NCBI RefSeq assembly: GCF_022458745.1 | Contig: NZ_JAJJJF010000010.1 | Span: forward strand, 56,457-120,456 | DNA: 64,000 nt | Direction of reading: 5' to 3' | Source of the DNA: Bacillus piscicola | GTDB taxonomy: Bacteria; Bacillota; Bacilli; Bacillales; Marinococcaceae | Position numbers and translations under genes: made by a program | Shown: in pieces, positions 7,959-18,376 of the stretch | Layout of the letters: every line of letters begins with the position of its first letter | How positions within the stretch are numbered: the first letter of the stretch is position 1 | Notes under the pieces: model-generated | Told to the model about the DNA's origin: nothing | Database searches by the model: none | What the model saw: the letters and a program-made list of their open reading frames with translations, nothing else

Positions 7959-8726
7959 ATGTTAACGATTGGACCTTATACTTTTTCATCACGGCTTTTT
8001 TTAGGAACAGGTAAATATAAAACAGCAGAAGAACAGGAAAAAGCGGTACGCGCCTCGGAGACGGAGGTATTGACGTTTGCGGTCCGCCGAATGAACATCT
8101 TTGACGACAGCCAGCCGGATCCATTTGAAAATATGGATCTCTCTGGTTTTAAGCTGCTTCCCAACACTGCAGGCGCAAAAAATGCGGAGGAAGCGGTGCG
8201 AATTGCAAAAATGGCGAAAGCCGCGGACATGTGTGACATGGTGAAAGTAGAAGTGATCGGTTGTAACAAAACGCTCTTGCCAGACCCGGTAGAGACACTG
8301 CGTGCATCGGAGCAGCTACTTGAAGAAGGCTTTACCGTGCTGACATACACTTCCGATGATGTCGTCTTGGCACGTCGTCTTCAAGACCTTGGTATTCATG
8401 CGATTATGCCGGGAGCGGCACCGATCGGAACGGGGCTTGGTATCATTAATCCATATAACTTACAGCATATTATTGAACAAGCAGAAGTGCCTGTTATTGT
8501 TGATGCCGGTATTGGAAGTCCGAAAGACGCTTGTTATTCGATGGAGCTTGGAGCGGATGGCGTACTCCTGAATACAGCTGTTTCAGATGCAAGCAATCCG
8601 GCGAAAATGGCAGAAGCGATGAAGTATGCTGTGAAAGCTGGTCGCTTAGGCGGAGAAGCTGGCCGTATCGAAAAGAAATTTTACGCAGCAGCCAGCAGTC
8701 CGACAGAAGGATTGAGCAGAGTTTGA
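7959..8726 (+). CDS. thiG: Thiazole synthase ThiG
   Basis: This 255-residue TIM-barrel enzyme condenses deoxyxylulose 5-phosphate, dehydroglycine and ThiS thiocarboxylate into the thiazole. Family segments visible are [12 protein letters not shown] near residue 10, TVLTYTSDD near 126, the phosphate-binding [18 protein letters not shown] near 148, and [27 protein letters not shown] near 175. The Schiff-base Lys is expected in the MVKVEVIG strand near residue 95. The ATG at 7959 follows GGAGGAGG at the thiS end. The length matches the family (about 255). Confidence 0.97.
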   Translation: MLTIGPYTFSSRLFLGTGKYKTAEEQEKAVRASETEVLTFAVRRMNIFDDSQPDPFENMDLSGFKLLPNTAGAKNAEEAVRIAKMAKAADMCDMVKVEVIGCNKTLLPDPVETLRASEQLLEEGFTVLTYTSDDVVLARRLQDLGIHAIMPGAAPIGTGLGIINPYNLQHIIEQAEVPVIVDAGIGSPKDACYSMELGADGVLLNTAVSDASNPAKMAEAMKYAVKAGRLGGEAGRIEKKFYAAASSPTEGLSRV

Positions 8727-9739
8727 GCGATGAACGGTACTCACGACAAAAACTGTTTTACGGTATCGGACCTCGCGGACAGGAGTTAATCCGAACGAAA
8801 CATGCACTCATCATCGGGGCAGGAGCGCTCGGGAGTGCTGCCGCTGAAACGCTGGTGCGCGCTGGTATCGGTAAAGTGACAATTGTTGACCGTGATTTTG
8901 TTGAGTACAGTAACTTGCACCGTCAGCAGCTATATACGGAGCAGGACGCAGCTGACAAAATACCGAAAGCAGAAGCTGCGAAACGCATGCTTCGTCGTAT
9001 TAACCAAGATACTGAAGTGATCGCTGTGACCGGTGAAGCGGACCTGGCTGTACTTGAAGACGTCCTTCCTGTTGATATCGTCATCGATGCGCTCGATAAT
9101 TTTGACACGCGCATGCTGATCAATGATTTTGCGCAGAAACACGAACTTCCATGGGTACACGGTGCCTGCATCGGCAGTTACGGGATTACGTTTACAGTGC
9201 TTCCGGGGAAAACGCCGTGCCTGCACTGCTTAATGGAGACAATCCCGCTCGACGGGGAGACATGTGATACAGCCGGAATTATTGCGCCTACTGTGCAGAT
9301 GGTCAGTGCCTATCAGACGGCGGAAGCCTTGAAACTCTTGACAGAAAAGACAGAAGCGCTCCGCGGCACATTATTATCCTTTGATTTATGGACAAATGAA
9401 TCGACATCCGTAAACGTAAATCGGTTGAAGAACGAGGACTGCCCATCATGCGGAACAAGCGCCAGTTTTCCGTTCTTGCAGTATGAAAATCGGACAAAGA
9501 CAGAAGTACTCTGCGGACGTAATGCTGTCCAAGTACGGCCGGCGAAAGAGCAGTTTATTTCGCTTCCTGAGCTCAAAAAACGCTATCCTAAAGCGGTTCA
9601 GCAAGAAAATCACTTTCTTCTCGTTCTTGAGCTGGAGGAAAGGCGCTTTGTCATTTTCAAAGATGGGCGCACGATTATTCACGGGGAACCGGATAAAGTA
9701 TCAGCACGTTCGTTATACCAGAAATATATTGGCGGCTAG
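8723..9739 (+). CDS. thiF: ThiS adenylyltransferase ThiF
   Basis: This E1-like enzyme of about 338 residues activates the ThiS C-terminus with ATP. It has the opening [12 protein letters not shown], the nucleotide-binding [33 protein letters not shown], and the zinc cysteine pairs CLHC (near residue 170) and CPSC (near 240). A tail of about 80 residues after the second pair, as in Bacillus ThiF/MoeB proteins, is present. TTG 8723 overlaps the thiG stop (TTGA) and has AAGGA upstream; the open frame runs further upstream inside thiG, but those codons are unlikely to be used. It is the last gene before the terminator at 9784. Confidence 0.93.
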   Translation: MSDERYSRQKLFYGIGPRGQELIRTKHALIIGAGALGSAAAETLVRAGIGKVTIVDRDFVEYSNLHRQQLYTEQDAADKIPKAEAAKRMLRRINQDTEVIAVTGEADLAVLEDVLPVDIVIDALDNFDTRMLINDFAQKHELPWVHGACIGSYGITFTVLPGKTPCLHCLMETIPLDGETCDTAGIIAPTVQMVSAYQTAEALKLLTEKTEALRGTLLSFDLWTNESTSVNVNRLKNEDCPSCGTSASFPFLQYENRTKTEVLCGRNAVQVRPAKEQFISLPELKKRYPKAVQQENHFLLVLELEERRFVIFKDGRTIIHGEPDKVSARSLYQKYIGG

Positions 9740-9750
9740 TGATAGCAGAA

Positions 9751-9777
9751 GTTTTAAATAGTTATTATATAGGGTAT
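9751..9777 (+). promoter_or_regulatory. SigB-like promoter between thiF and sqdB (upstream copy)
   Basis: GTTTTA (9751-9756), a 15-base spacer and a perfect GGGTAT (9772-9777) resemble the SigB consensus GTTTAA-N12..15-GGGTAT. The predicted start falls at the foot of the thiF terminator, which weakens the case for function. Confidence 0.35.
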
Positions 9778-9783
9778 AGAGTA

Positions 9784-9836
9784 AAGCGCAAGCGCTGCCT
9801 TGTTTAGAGAAATAATTCAGGGCGCTTGCGCTTTTC
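9784..9836 (+). terminator. Rho-independent terminator after thiF
   Basis: The stem GCGCAAGCGC (9786-9795) pairs perfectly with GCGCTTGCGC (9822-9831), followed by TTTTCTTTC. It closes the thiazole operon. Confidence 0.85.
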
Positions 9837-9876
9837 TTTCTTGGATTAGAAGGTTTTTTTGAAAACAAAACGAAAA

Positions 9877-9903
9877 GTATTATAGGAAGTGAAGAAAGGG
9901 TAT
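9877..9903 (+). promoter_or_regulatory. Possible SigB-type promoter for sqdB
   Basis: GTATTA (9877-9882), a 15-base spacer and GGGTAT (9898-9903) place a transcription start near 9910, about 90 bases before sqdB and after the thiF terminator. The -10 is perfect and the -35 is 4 of 6. No better SigA promoter was seen in this gap. Confidence 0.35.
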
Positions 9904-9975
9904 AAATTCCTTGCAATAGATGGTTTACGAATTATGGCTGGACATGATACCTTTTGTTTGCAATCCAAAAATTGA

Positions 9976-11151
<1,176 letters not shown>

Positions 11152-11164
11152 AATAGAGGTATTG

Positions 11165-11200
11165 GAGGTCAGGCACAATACCATCCTGACCTCTATTATT
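11165..11200 (+). terminator. Intercistronic hairpin between sqdB and the glycosyltransferase
   Basis: The nine-bp stem GAGGTCAGG (11165-11173) pairs with CCTGACCTC (11185-11193) and is followed by TATTATT. The U-tract is poor, so it may be a leaky terminator or an mRNA-stabilising hairpin that sets the sqdB to sqdX ratio. Confidence 0.45.
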
Positions 11201-11224
11201 CCATAAACAGGGAGTGTCCTCGTT

Positions 11225-12367
11225 TTGAAAATAGCAATCGTAACAGAAACATTTCTTCCTTCAACGGATGGAATTGTAACGCGGCTGACAGCATGTATAG
11301 ATTGGTTGCTGAACGAAGGGCATGATGTTCAGATTATTGCTCCGGATCTAGGTGTATCTACATTTAAAGGAGCGGAAATCAAAGGGGTACCAGCAACGAC
11401 CTTACCGTTTTATCGTTCTAAGCAATTTGCCCTTCCGAATCGCCTCGTGAAAAAGTATTTGGCTGAATACGAGCCCGACGTCGTACATGTCGTAAATCCA
11501 GCTATTCTCGGGTACTCCGGCGTTACCGCGGCGAAAAAATTAGGAATTCCACTCGTCGCATCCTATCACACAAATGTTGCCCAATATATGGAGTATTACA
11601 ATCTATCCCTTTTTAAAGGGTTAATTTGGTGGTACTTTCGCAAGTTGCATAATCAGGCTGGTTTAAACATCTGCACGTCAAAAACGGTCCAGGAAGAGTT
11701 AATCGTGCGTGATTTCTACAATGTCCATGTCTGGAAACGCGGAGTTGATACGGAGATGTTTAAACCAGGGAAATTCAGCTCCTCTGTTCGTGAGCAGTTG
11801 ACAGCAGGTGAGCCGGAGCGGAAACTGCTCCTGTATGTCGGCCGGCTTGCGGCAGAAAAAGAAATTGAGAAGGTGAAAGCCGTACTTGATTCGTCGGATG
11901 AATTTGCCCTTGCGATCGTAGGGGACGGTCCGCACCGCTCTGTGCTCGAGAAGCACTTCGAAGGCACACATACCGTCTTTACTGGATTTTTACACGGTGA
12001 ACAATTAGCAGAGGCATATGCCTCTGCTGATGTATTCGTTTTCCCGTCCACCACGGAAACACTCGGTCTCGTGATCGGTGAAGCCATGGCATCTGGACTG
12101 CCGCTCGTCGCTGCGAAAAGCGGACCGACATGTGAACAGATAGAAGACGGGCGCACCGGCTTATTGTATGATCCAGCAATCGACGGTGATTTCACGGCAA
12201 CAGTCCGTCAATTTGAGGACGAGACGCTGCGGAAACGGCTTGCGGTTAACGCTCGTAAAGACATTGAGGATCTGGGATGGGAAGAAGCCGCGGAACAATT
12301 GCTCGGCTGGTATAAGGACATTACAGGTATACACGGTGAAAGTGGCCAACAACAAAAGCTGACTTGA
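11225..12367 (+). CDS. sqdX: GT4 glycosyltransferase, SqdX-like sulfoquinovosyltransferase
   Basis: This 380-residue retaining glycosyltransferase has the GT-B fold. The N-terminus IAIVTETFLPSTDGIVTRL, the DVVHVVNPAILGYSG segment and ASYHTN are characteristic of the SqdX and GDP-mannose-dependent mannosyltransferase group. The C-terminal half has LLYVGRLAAEKEIE and the donor-binding EX7E motif in STTETLGLVIGEAMASG. It is predicted to transfer sulfoquinovose from UDP-sulfoquinovose to diacylglycerol at the membrane. Function is inferred mainly from its place 73 bases after sqdB; other GT4 enzymes use mannose or glucose. The TTG at 11225 is preceded by CAGGGAGTG. Confidence 0.82.
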   Translation: MKIAIVTETFLPSTDGIVTRLTACIDWLLNEGHDVQIIAPDLGVSTFKGAEIKGVPATTLPFYRSKQFALPNRLVKKYLAEYEPDVVHVVNPAILGYSGVTAAKKLGIPLVASYHTNVAQYMEYYNLSLFKGLIWWYFRKLHNQAGLNICTSKTVQEELIVRDFYNVHVWKRGVDTEMFKPGKFSSSVREQLTAGEPERKLLLYVGRLAAEKEIEKVKAVLDSSDEFALAIVGDGPHRSVLEKHFEGTHTVFTGFLHGEQLAEAYASADVFVFPSTTETLGLVIGEAMASGLPLVAAKSGPTCEQIEDGRTGLLYDPAIDGDFTATVRQFEDETLRKRLAVNARKDIEDLGWEEAAEQLLGWYKDITGIHGESGQQQKLT

Positions 12368-12417
12368 CGGAGATGAGATGCTTCTTCTTCTTCAAGCTTG
12401 CCATCAGAAGGGATACC

Positions 12418-12873
12418 ATGAAGAAAACCGCCAATTCAAAAGGACCATTCCAGTTTCTACAATTCAGCATTATCGGGATTGCTAATGCCGGTGTGGATAT
12501 CGGAACATTGAATCTCTTACTGCTCTTGTTTCCTACGGATGATAGGGTAGTTCTTGTTGTTTTCAATACAATTGCCTATTCGCTGGCGGTGGCGAACAGT
12601 TATTTTTGGAATGCATCGATTACTTTCCGGCATACAGTAGAGAAGAGCGGACGCCAGCGGTTATTGTTTATTCTGCAAGGCATTGTGAGTCTTGGTGTAA
12701 GTAATCTTGTATTTCTGGGACTTGCAGATATTTTGCAGTTATTTCCAATCCCGCGCTGGTTCCGCTACAACCTTGCAAAAGGTATAGCGATGTTTTTATC
12801 TTTTACGGCAAGTTTTTTTATGATTAAATATTTTGTTTTCAAGAAGAAAAAACACCAAACATATAATCGATGA
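12418..12873 (+). CDS. GtrA-family membrane protein
   Basis: This protein of about 151 residues has four membrane helices and the GtrA/DPMS-like signature FLQFSIIGIANAGVDIGTLNLLL at the first helix and NSYFWNASITFRH in the middle. GtrA proteins are associated with movement or modification of lipid-linked sugars, although the mechanism is unproven for most. ATG 12418 is chosen because AGAAGGGA lies just upstream; an upstream in-frame ATG at 12364 has no good ribosome binding site. It follows sqdX by 50 bases with a terminator after it, so it forms the third gene of the sulfolipid operon and might help present or flip the sulfoglycolipid. Confidence 0.82.
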   Translation: MKKTANSKGPFQFLQFSIIGIANAGVDIGTLNLLLLLFPTDDRVVLVVFNTIAYSLAVANSYFWNASITFRHTVEKSGRQRLLFILQGIVSLGVSNLVFLGLADILQLFPIPRWFRYNLAKGIAMFLSFTASFFMIKYFVFKKKKHQTYNR

Positions 12874-12902
12874 CCCCCGCTGTTTGGAGCAGGGGGTTTT
12901 TT
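12874..12902 (+). terminator. Terminator after gtrA
   Basis: CCCCCGCT pairs with AGC-A-GGGGG around a short loop, followed by TTTTTT. It closes the sqdB-sqdX-gtrA operon. Confidence 0.85.
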
Positions 12903-12987
12903 AATGGTTGCACACACCAAAAACAGAATACAGACATAATAATAAAAAAGGTATTTACAAAACAAACGAAGTATACTAGACTTTTAC

Positions 12988-13018
12988 TTGAAAGTTGCAC
13001 TAGGTAAAAAAATATTAC
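12988..13018 (+). promoter_or_regulatory. Possible promoter with MntR-like operator for the manganese transporter
   Basis: TTGAAA (12988-12993) is followed by an AT-rich candidate -10 near 13013-13018 (TATTAC). Between them AAGTTGCACTAGGTAAA (12992-13008) shares 12 of 17 bases with my recollection of B. subtilis MntR boxes. Repression by Mn-loaded MntR would fit the downstream genes. The match is by eye only. Confidence 0.35.
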
Positions 13019-13085
13019 TTAATAAAATTAATTGGTTAATAGTGAATAGTGTGAGTGTAGGGAAATATTTCAGGAGGGGTAAACG

Positions 13086-13829
13086 ATGAGCGGAACAATC
13101 AGTGTTGATCATTTGCATGTGTCTTACCACGGAAAAGAAGTCATTCATGATGTTAGTTTTTCCTTTGATGAGGGGAAATTAATTGGAATTCTCGGCCCAA
13201 ACGGAGCGGGAAAGTCTACGCTCATGAAAGCGGTGCTCGGTCTAATCCCGCGCGACACCGGCAAAGTAATGGTATCAGGACGGCCATTGGAGCAAGTGAG
13301 AACGAACATTTCTTATGTACCACAGCGTTCCAATATTGATTGGGATTTTCCGATTAAGGTAAAAGATACTGTCCTCTTGGGCACATATCCCAAACTGGGT
13401 GTCCTCCGCCGTCCGAAACGGGCTGACAAAAAATGGGCGCTTGAATGTTTAGAAAAAGTAGGCATGGCTGATTTTGCAAACAGCCAGATCGGCGAACTGT
13501 CAGGAGGACAACAGCAGAGAGTATTTATCGCACGGGCGCTTGCTCAAAAAGCAGACTATTTCTTTCTGGATGAACCGTTCGTCGGCATTGACGTGGCGAG
13601 TGAAGAAGTGATTATTAACATATTAAAAAACTTACGTGATGCCGGGAAAGTTATTTTTGTCGTCCATCATGATTTAACGAAGGTTGAGGAATACTTTGAT
13701 GATTTAATCTTGATCAATAAAGAACTGTACGGTGCAGGCCCGGTCGAGAACGTTTTCCAGACAGATTTAATGCAAAAGGCGTATCAAACACCATCGATGC
13801 TGATGGGGAATTTGGGGGTCAGCGTGTAA
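13086..13829 (+). CDS. mntB: Manganese-type metal ABC transporter ATP-binding protein
   Basis: This 247-residue ATPase has Walker A GPNGAGKST (near residue 38), Q-loop VPQRSNIDWDFP, signature LSGGQQQR, Walker B DYFFLDEPF and the switch His in VVHHDL. The QRSNIDWDFP segment is usual in Mn/Zn/Fe chelate importers of the MntB/TroB type. The stop overlaps the start of the permease gene (TAATG), so the two are coupled. Metal choice (Mn rather than Zn) is inferred from resemblance to MntABC proteins and the MntR-like site. Confidence 0.93.
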   Translation: MSGTISVDHLHVSYHGKEVIHDVSFSFDEGKLIGILGPNGAGKSTLMKAVLGLIPRDTGKVMVSGRPLEQVRTNISYVPQRSNIDWDFPIKVKDTVLLGTYPKLGVLRRPKRADKKWALECLEKVGMADFANSQIGELSGGQQQRVFIARALAQKADYFFLDEPFVGIDVASEEVIINILKNLRDAGKVIFVVHHDLTKVEEYFDDLILINKELYGAGPVENVFQTDLMQKAYQTPSMLMGNLGVSV

Positions 13830-14698
13830 TGGAGTTTGTCCAGGATCTACTCACCTATGAATTTCTGCAGAAAGCGTTTGTGACTTCGATAGTTGTTGGG
13901 ATTATTTGCGGGGTCATCGGCAGTTTTATCGTACTCCGAGGGATGGCGCTGATGGGAGACGCGATCTCGCACGCTGTTCTCCCAGGAGTCGCAATTTCGT
14001 ATATGCTCGGTATTAATTACTTTTATGGGGCAGTTGCCACAGGCATTTTGACTGCGCTCGGTATTGGTGTCATCAGCCAAAACAGCCGGGTGAAAACAGA
14101 CTCTTCGATCGGGCTCGTCTTTTCGGCAGCCTTTGCGGTTGGGATAATATTGATTACACTTGCCCAAAGTGCGACCGATTTGACCCAGATTTTATTCGGT
14201 AATGTCTTGTCTGTGCGGACGTCCGACATGTGGCTCACGATTATCGTGGGCGGGATCGTTTTACTTGCCGTTATTCTCTTTTACAAGGAACTTCTCGTGT
14301 CAAGCTTTGATGAAACGATGGCAGCTGCTTACGGTCTAAAAACTAGGTTGATTCATTACGGCATTATGCTGCTCTTGACACTGGTCACTGTAGCATCACT
14401 ACAAACAGTCGGTGTCATCCTCGTTGTTTCCATGTTAATCACACCGGCATCTACTGCTTATCTTTTAACAAACCGTTTGTCATCGATGCTCGTTTTAGCT
14501 GCATTTTTCGGTGCCTTTTCATCAGTGATCGGCCTGTATTTTAGTTTTCTTTATAATTTACCATCCGGTCCCGTCATTGCAATTGCGACAACTGTATTAT
14601 TTTTGTTAGCCTTTATTTTTTCACCAAAACAGGGCGTGCTCTGGCGGATACTGAAGGTGAACAAACAAAGAACAGCCGTTAGTAAAGAGGTAAGCTAA
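13829..14698 (+). CDS. mntC: Manganese-type metal ABC transporter permease
   Basis: This 289-residue integral membrane protein has eight or nine predicted helices and belongs to the ABC-3 (TroC/ZnuB) family. Family segments include GSFIVLRGMALMGDAISHAVLPGVA near residue 30 and VGVILVVSMLITPASTAYLLT near 195, which carries the ATPase-coupling region. It starts one base into the ATPase stop codon. B. subtilis has two permeases (MntC, MntD); only one is present here, so the channel is probably a homodimer. Confidence 0.92.
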   Translation: MEFVQDLLTYEFLQKAFVTSIVVGIICGVIGSFIVLRGMALMGDAISHAVLPGVAISYMLGINYFYGAVATGILTALGIGVISQNSRVKTDSSIGLVFSAAFAVGIILITLAQSATDLTQILFGNVLSVRTSDMWLTIIVGGIVLLAVILFYKELLVSSFDETMAAAYGLKTRLIHYGIMLLLTLVTVASLQTVGVILVVSMLITPASTAYLLTNRLSSMLVLAAFFGAFSSVIGLYFSFLYNLPSGPVIAIATTVLFLLAFIFSPKQGVLWRILKVNKQRTAVSKEVS

Positions 14699-14753
14699 TT
14701 CATGTTAACAGGCTTACCTATGCAATAAACATCAAAAGGAGAGAGAAAGAGAC

Positions 14754-15713
14754 ATGGGGAATTGGGGAAAAGGATTTGTAGGAATAGTGTTTTTCGGCAT
14801 GATGGTACTTCTGTTGGCTGCGTGCGGAGGCGGAGAAACAGGTGCCGCTGATGACGTAGGAAGCGCGGAGAATCCACTTCAGGTTGTGACGTCGTTTACG
14901 ATTATTCAAGATATGGCTAGAGAAATTGGCGGAGATGATGTGGAAATCCATAACCTTGTACCAACGGGCACGGATCCTCACGAGTATGAGCCGCTGCCAG
15001 AAGACATCAAGAAAGCAACCGATGCAGATGTACTTTTTTACAATGGCTTGAATCTTGAAGGTGGAGAAAAAGGCTGGTTTTTTAAAATGATCGACTCTGT
15101 TGGGCAAGACGAAGCAAATGTTTACAGTTTGACAGAGGAAGTCGAACCGATGTATATCGGAGGACACGATGGGAAAGTAGAAGAAATAAATCCCCATGCT
15201 TTTATCAATCCGAACGTCGGCATTCAGATGGCAGAAGCGATGCGGGATGCGTTAATGGAAGCCGACCCTGAACGAAAAGACGCCTATGAAGAAAGAGGAA
15301 ATAAATACATTGATCGTTTAAAAGATATTGAAGCCGAATATGCTGGGAAAATTGACGATATTCCTAAGGAAAACCGGGTACTTGTGACAAGTGAGCGTGC
15401 TTTCCAATATTTGGCTAGTCAATATGGCTTGGAAGAGGCATTTATCTGGGAAATTGACACAGAAGAAAACGGATCTCCAGAGCAAATCAAATCACTAGTG
15501 AACTACATTAAGGAAAGCGATGTACCGGTCTTGTTTGTAGAATCAAACGTTGATCCGCGTCCAATGGAAACCGTTTCAAAAGAAAGCGGTGTTCCAATCT
15601 TTGAAAAGCCGATCTACTCCGATGAAATAGGAAAGCCAGGAGAAGAAGTAGATACGTATGTGAAGTATTTAAATTATAATATTAAGCTCATCCACGATGG
15701 CTTAAAGAAATAA
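14754..15713 (+). CDS. mntA: Manganese-type metal ABC transporter substrate-binding lipoprotein
   Basis: This 319-residue cluster A-I solute-binding protein has a signal peptide with lipobox LAAC (Cys23). The metal ligands are visible in TDPHEYEP (first His), NPHAFINPNVG (second His), the Glu of LVTSERAFQYLA and the Asp of FVESNVDPR region. There is no His-rich loop such as found in many zinc-specific ZnuA proteins, which supports manganese. It follows the permease by 55 bases and has the ribosome binding site AAAGGAGAGA. A strong terminator follows. Confidence 0.93.
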   Translation: MGNWGKGFVGIVFFGMMVLLLAACGGGETGAADDVGSAENPLQVVTSFTIIQDMAREIGGDDVEIHNLVPTGTDPHEYEPLPEDIKKATDADVLFYNGLNLEGGEKGWFFKMIDSVGQDEANVYSLTEEVEPMYIGGHDGKVEEINPHAFINPNVGIQMAEAMRDALMEADPERKDAYEERGNKYIDRLKDIEAEYAGKIDDIPKENRVLVTSERAFQYLASQYGLEEAFIWEIDTEENGSPEQIKSLVNYIKESDVPVLFVESNVDPRPMETVSKESGVPIFEKPIYSDEIGKPGEEVDTYVKYLNYNIKLIHDGLKK

Positions 15714-15719
15714 CAAAAA

Positions 15720-15762
15720 GACCGAAGTGCGTGGGGAAAACTCCTCGTACTTCGGCCTTTTT
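15720..15762. terminator. Bidirectional terminator between mntA and cls
   Basis: CCGAAGTGCG pairs with CGTACTTCGG (with a G-T pair) around a short loop, with TTTTTT on the + side and an A-tract upstream that serves the convergent cls gene. Confidence 0.8.
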
Positions 15763-15771
15763 TGCTCAATT

Positions 15772-17220
15772 CTATAAGATAGGGGAAAGAAGGTGAGAGA
15801 TCGATTCTTTAAAGCGGATCCATAACGAACGCTCTTGATAGCGTTCCATCGTCAGCTCCCAACTTTTCTCCATATCTTGCTCAAAAATAGCAGTCATTCT
15901 TTCTGCAGTCGGCTTATGGAACATAAAGGCATTCACTTCAAAATTAAGCTTAAAACTGCGAACATCGATGTTCGCTGTACCGATCGAGCCAACTTTTCCG
16001 TCAACGACGATCGATTTGCAGTGAATGAAGCCATTATCGTAAATATAGACCCGTGCTCCAGTTTTTAACAATTCCCCAATGTGGGAATAAGTGGCCCAGT
16101 AGACAAATGGGTGATCCGGTTTGCTCGGGATCATGATACGAACATCTTTTCCGGAGAGAGACGCCATTTGCAAGGCATCCATTAGGCTCTGATCCGGAAT
16201 AAAGTAAGGGGTCTGAATAAAAATGGATTCTTTCGCCGCCATGATCATCTTCATGTAGCCGTTTTTAATTTGCTGCCATTCCGAATCGGGTCCACTCGAA
16301 ATAATCTGTGCCGCTAAGTCGCCCACTGGCGCACTAACGGGAAATAATCGATCTTCATAATGGATGTAATGGTGATGAGTTGCTTGGTTCCAATCCAAAA
16401 TAAATCTCGTTTGAATCGCTTTGACGACTTGTCCTTGCATGCGTAAATGGGTATCCCGCCAATAGCCGAACTTTGGATTAAGACCTAAATATTCGTCCCC
16501 GACATTAAAGCCACCTAAGTAACCGATTTTCCCATCAATAATCACGAGTTTGCGGTGGTTACGGTAGTTCAGCCGTAAGTTGATAAGAGGCAGACGTTTT
16601 GGGAAAAATACCTCCACTTCTCCTCCTGCTTCTTTTAGTTGATGAAAAACTTTTTTCTTAAGGGTGCGTGATCCCATGTCATCATACATGAGCCGAACGA
16701 TGACCCCTTCGCGTGCTTTTTTCGTCAATGCATGTAAAATCCGTGAGCCAAGATGATCATGACGGAAGATGTAGTATTGAAAATGAATGTGATCTGTGGC
16801 CGCTTCAATATCTTTTAGTAATTGTTCAAACTTGTCGATTCCGTCAGTGAAAATATCTGTGTGATTCTCTTCGGTAAAAACCGCATCGTTGTTGACTAAC
16901 TGCATGTAAATGAGATCCCGGTATTCTTGAGATTCCTCGTTCGCGAAACGAAAACGGTTTTCCCGCAGCATTTCGATCTGTTCTTCAATAAGCGACTCTA
17001 TTCCAATTTTTTTGAGATCTTCCCAATCAAACAGCCGTTTCCTGCTCATGTTTTGACCGAAAATGAGGTAAAGAACGAAACCTAAAAAAGGAACAAAAAA
17101 TAACACCATTAACCAAGCCCAGGCGGACGTTGCATCTTTTCGTTCTATAAAAATAATGACCACTGCAAAAATAATGTTTAACAAAAACAGAACACCCAAT
17201 AGTGCTGAAGCCCAAGTCAT
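15772..17220 (-). CDS. cls: Cardiolipin synthase (phospholipase D family)
   Basis: This 482-residue bacterial cardiolipin synthase joins two phosphatidylglycerol molecules at the membrane. Two N-terminal membrane segments (residues 1-60) are followed by two phospholipase D domains, with HKD motifs in NHRKLVIIDGKIGYLGG (about residue 221) and HCKSIVVDGKVGSIGTAN (about residue 401). The length is the usual 480-500 for ClsA-type proteins of Bacillus. It is transcribed alone, convergent with mntA. Cardiolipin rises under salt stress in many bacilli, which fits the inferred habitat. Confidence 0.95.
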   Translation of the reverse strand: MTWASALLGVLFLLNIIFAVVIIFIERKDATSAWAWLMVLFFVPFLGFVLYLIFGQNMSRKRLFDWEDLKKIGIESLIEEQIEMLRENRFRFANEESQEYRDLIYMQLVNNDAVFTEENHTDIFTDGIDKFEQLLKDIEAATDHIHFQYYIFRHDHLGSRILHALTKKAREGVIVRLMYDDMGSRTLKKKVFHQLKEAGGEVEVFFPKRLPLINLRLNYRNHRKLVIIDGKIGYLGGFNVGDEYLGLNPKFGYWRDTHLRMQGQVVKAIQTRFILDWNQATHHHYIHYEDRLFPVSAPVGDLAAQIISSGPDSEWQQIKNGYMKMIMAAKESIFIQTPYFIPDQSLMDALQMASLSGKDVRIMIPSKPDHPFVYWATYSHIGELLKTGARVYIYDNGFIHCKSIVVDGKVGSIGTANIDVRSFKLNFEVNAFMFHKPTAERMTAIFEQDMEKSWELTMERYQERSLWIRFKESISHLLSPIL

Positions 17221-17434
17221 TGTGTTCCCTGCCTAACTGCCAATAATTATTATCGATGATGGCTTCTCTATTATAACAAAAAATAGCCTTGGACGTTCTT
17301 AAATAAGGTAAGAACAGGGAATGCTAATAAAAGGCCGAATGATTAGGAGGGCTCTGAGAATGCCCCTATCTTTTTTTCCGCAAAATAAGCTAAAATAAAA
17401 CAAGACTACATATTTTTCACAGAGGAATACATTC

Positions 17435-18298
17435 ATGAGAGAGGGGTTCATCCAGATGAGTAAGGATGTTGTAGGCGTGGATGCAGGGGGTACGCTCGCC
17501 AAAATCGTATACACCTCTGGGCGGGACTGGGGTTATAAAACATTCCCAACATATAAAATGGAAGAGATCAATTCATGGATTGATGAATCTTTCAACGATC
17601 CAGAAATACATATAACAGGTGGAAAAGCAGCCTTCTTTATCAAGAGTTTAGCGCTTCCTGCTAAAAGAATGAATGAATTTGAAGCAACGTGTGCTGGAGT
17701 GAGATGGCTTTTGAAAGAAAAAGGGCTGATTAAGAAAACCGGGGACCACTTTATCGTCGCCAATGTTGGTACTGGCACTTCCCTCCATTACGTATACGAC
17801 GACGATTATGAGCGGATCGGCGGAAGTGGTATCGGGGGCGGTACGCTAGTTGGGCTCTCTTACTTACTCACTGGAGTAGCGGATTATGATACTATTATCC
17901 AACTTGCCCAAAAGGGAAGTGGCAGAACTTTAAACATTAAAGTAGGTGACATTTATTCGCACGAGCCCCCTCCCATTCCTGGGGATTTGACGGCTAGTAA
18001 TTTTGGAAATGTTACATTTATGAAAAAAGCGGACCTTCCTAAAGAGGATTGCATCGCAGCAGTCGTCCGTATGATCGGTGAGACGATTACGACAATGAGT
18101 GTGCAAGCGGCAGACCGATTGCAAACTGAGTCTATCATTTACATCGGGTCGACCTTTGCTAGTAACATCCCCTTGCAAGACATTATTAAAGAATATACGG
18201 AGTTGCGTGGAAAAAAAGCGTATTTTCTTGATAATGGTGAATTCAGCGGTGCCATCGGAGCCGTTCTGCATAACAGGGAGCACGACCACTTTTTATAA
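17435..18298 (+). CDS. coaW: Type II pantothenate kinase CoaW
   Basis: This protein of about 287 residues belongs to the eukaryotic-like type II pantothenate kinase family found in staphylococci and some bacilli. The N-terminal phosphate loop DVVGVDAGGTLAKIVY, FIVANVGTGTSLHYV and GGSGIGGGTLVGLSYLLTG are diagnostic ASKHA-fold segments. It catalyses the first step of coenzyme A synthesis and is usually not inhibited by CoA. Two starts are possible: ATG 17435 (ribosome binding site AGAGGA, eight bases away) and ATG 17456, which would give a length closer to S. aureus CoaW. Monocistronic as far as seen. Confidence 0.9.
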   Translation: MREGFIQMSKDVVGVDAGGTLAKIVYTSGRDWGYKTFPTYKMEEINSWIDESFNDPEIHITGGKAAFFIKSLALPAKRMNEFEATCAGVRWLLKEKGLIKKTGDHFIVANVGTGTSLHYVYDDDYERIGGSGIGGGTLVGLSYLLTGVADYDTIIQLAQKGSGRTLNIKVGDIYSHEPPPIPGDLTASNFGNVTFMKKADLPKEDCIAAVVRMIGETITTMSVQAADRLQTESIIYIGSTFASNIPLQDIIKEYTELRGKKAYFLDNGEFSGAIGAVLHNREHDHFL

Positions 18299-18376
18299 AA
18301 TCAATTTAAAGTAGTGAATTTAAAAGCTGCCGTATGAAAAATGTACCGTACTAAAAAGTGACAGGAGTTGACAATA

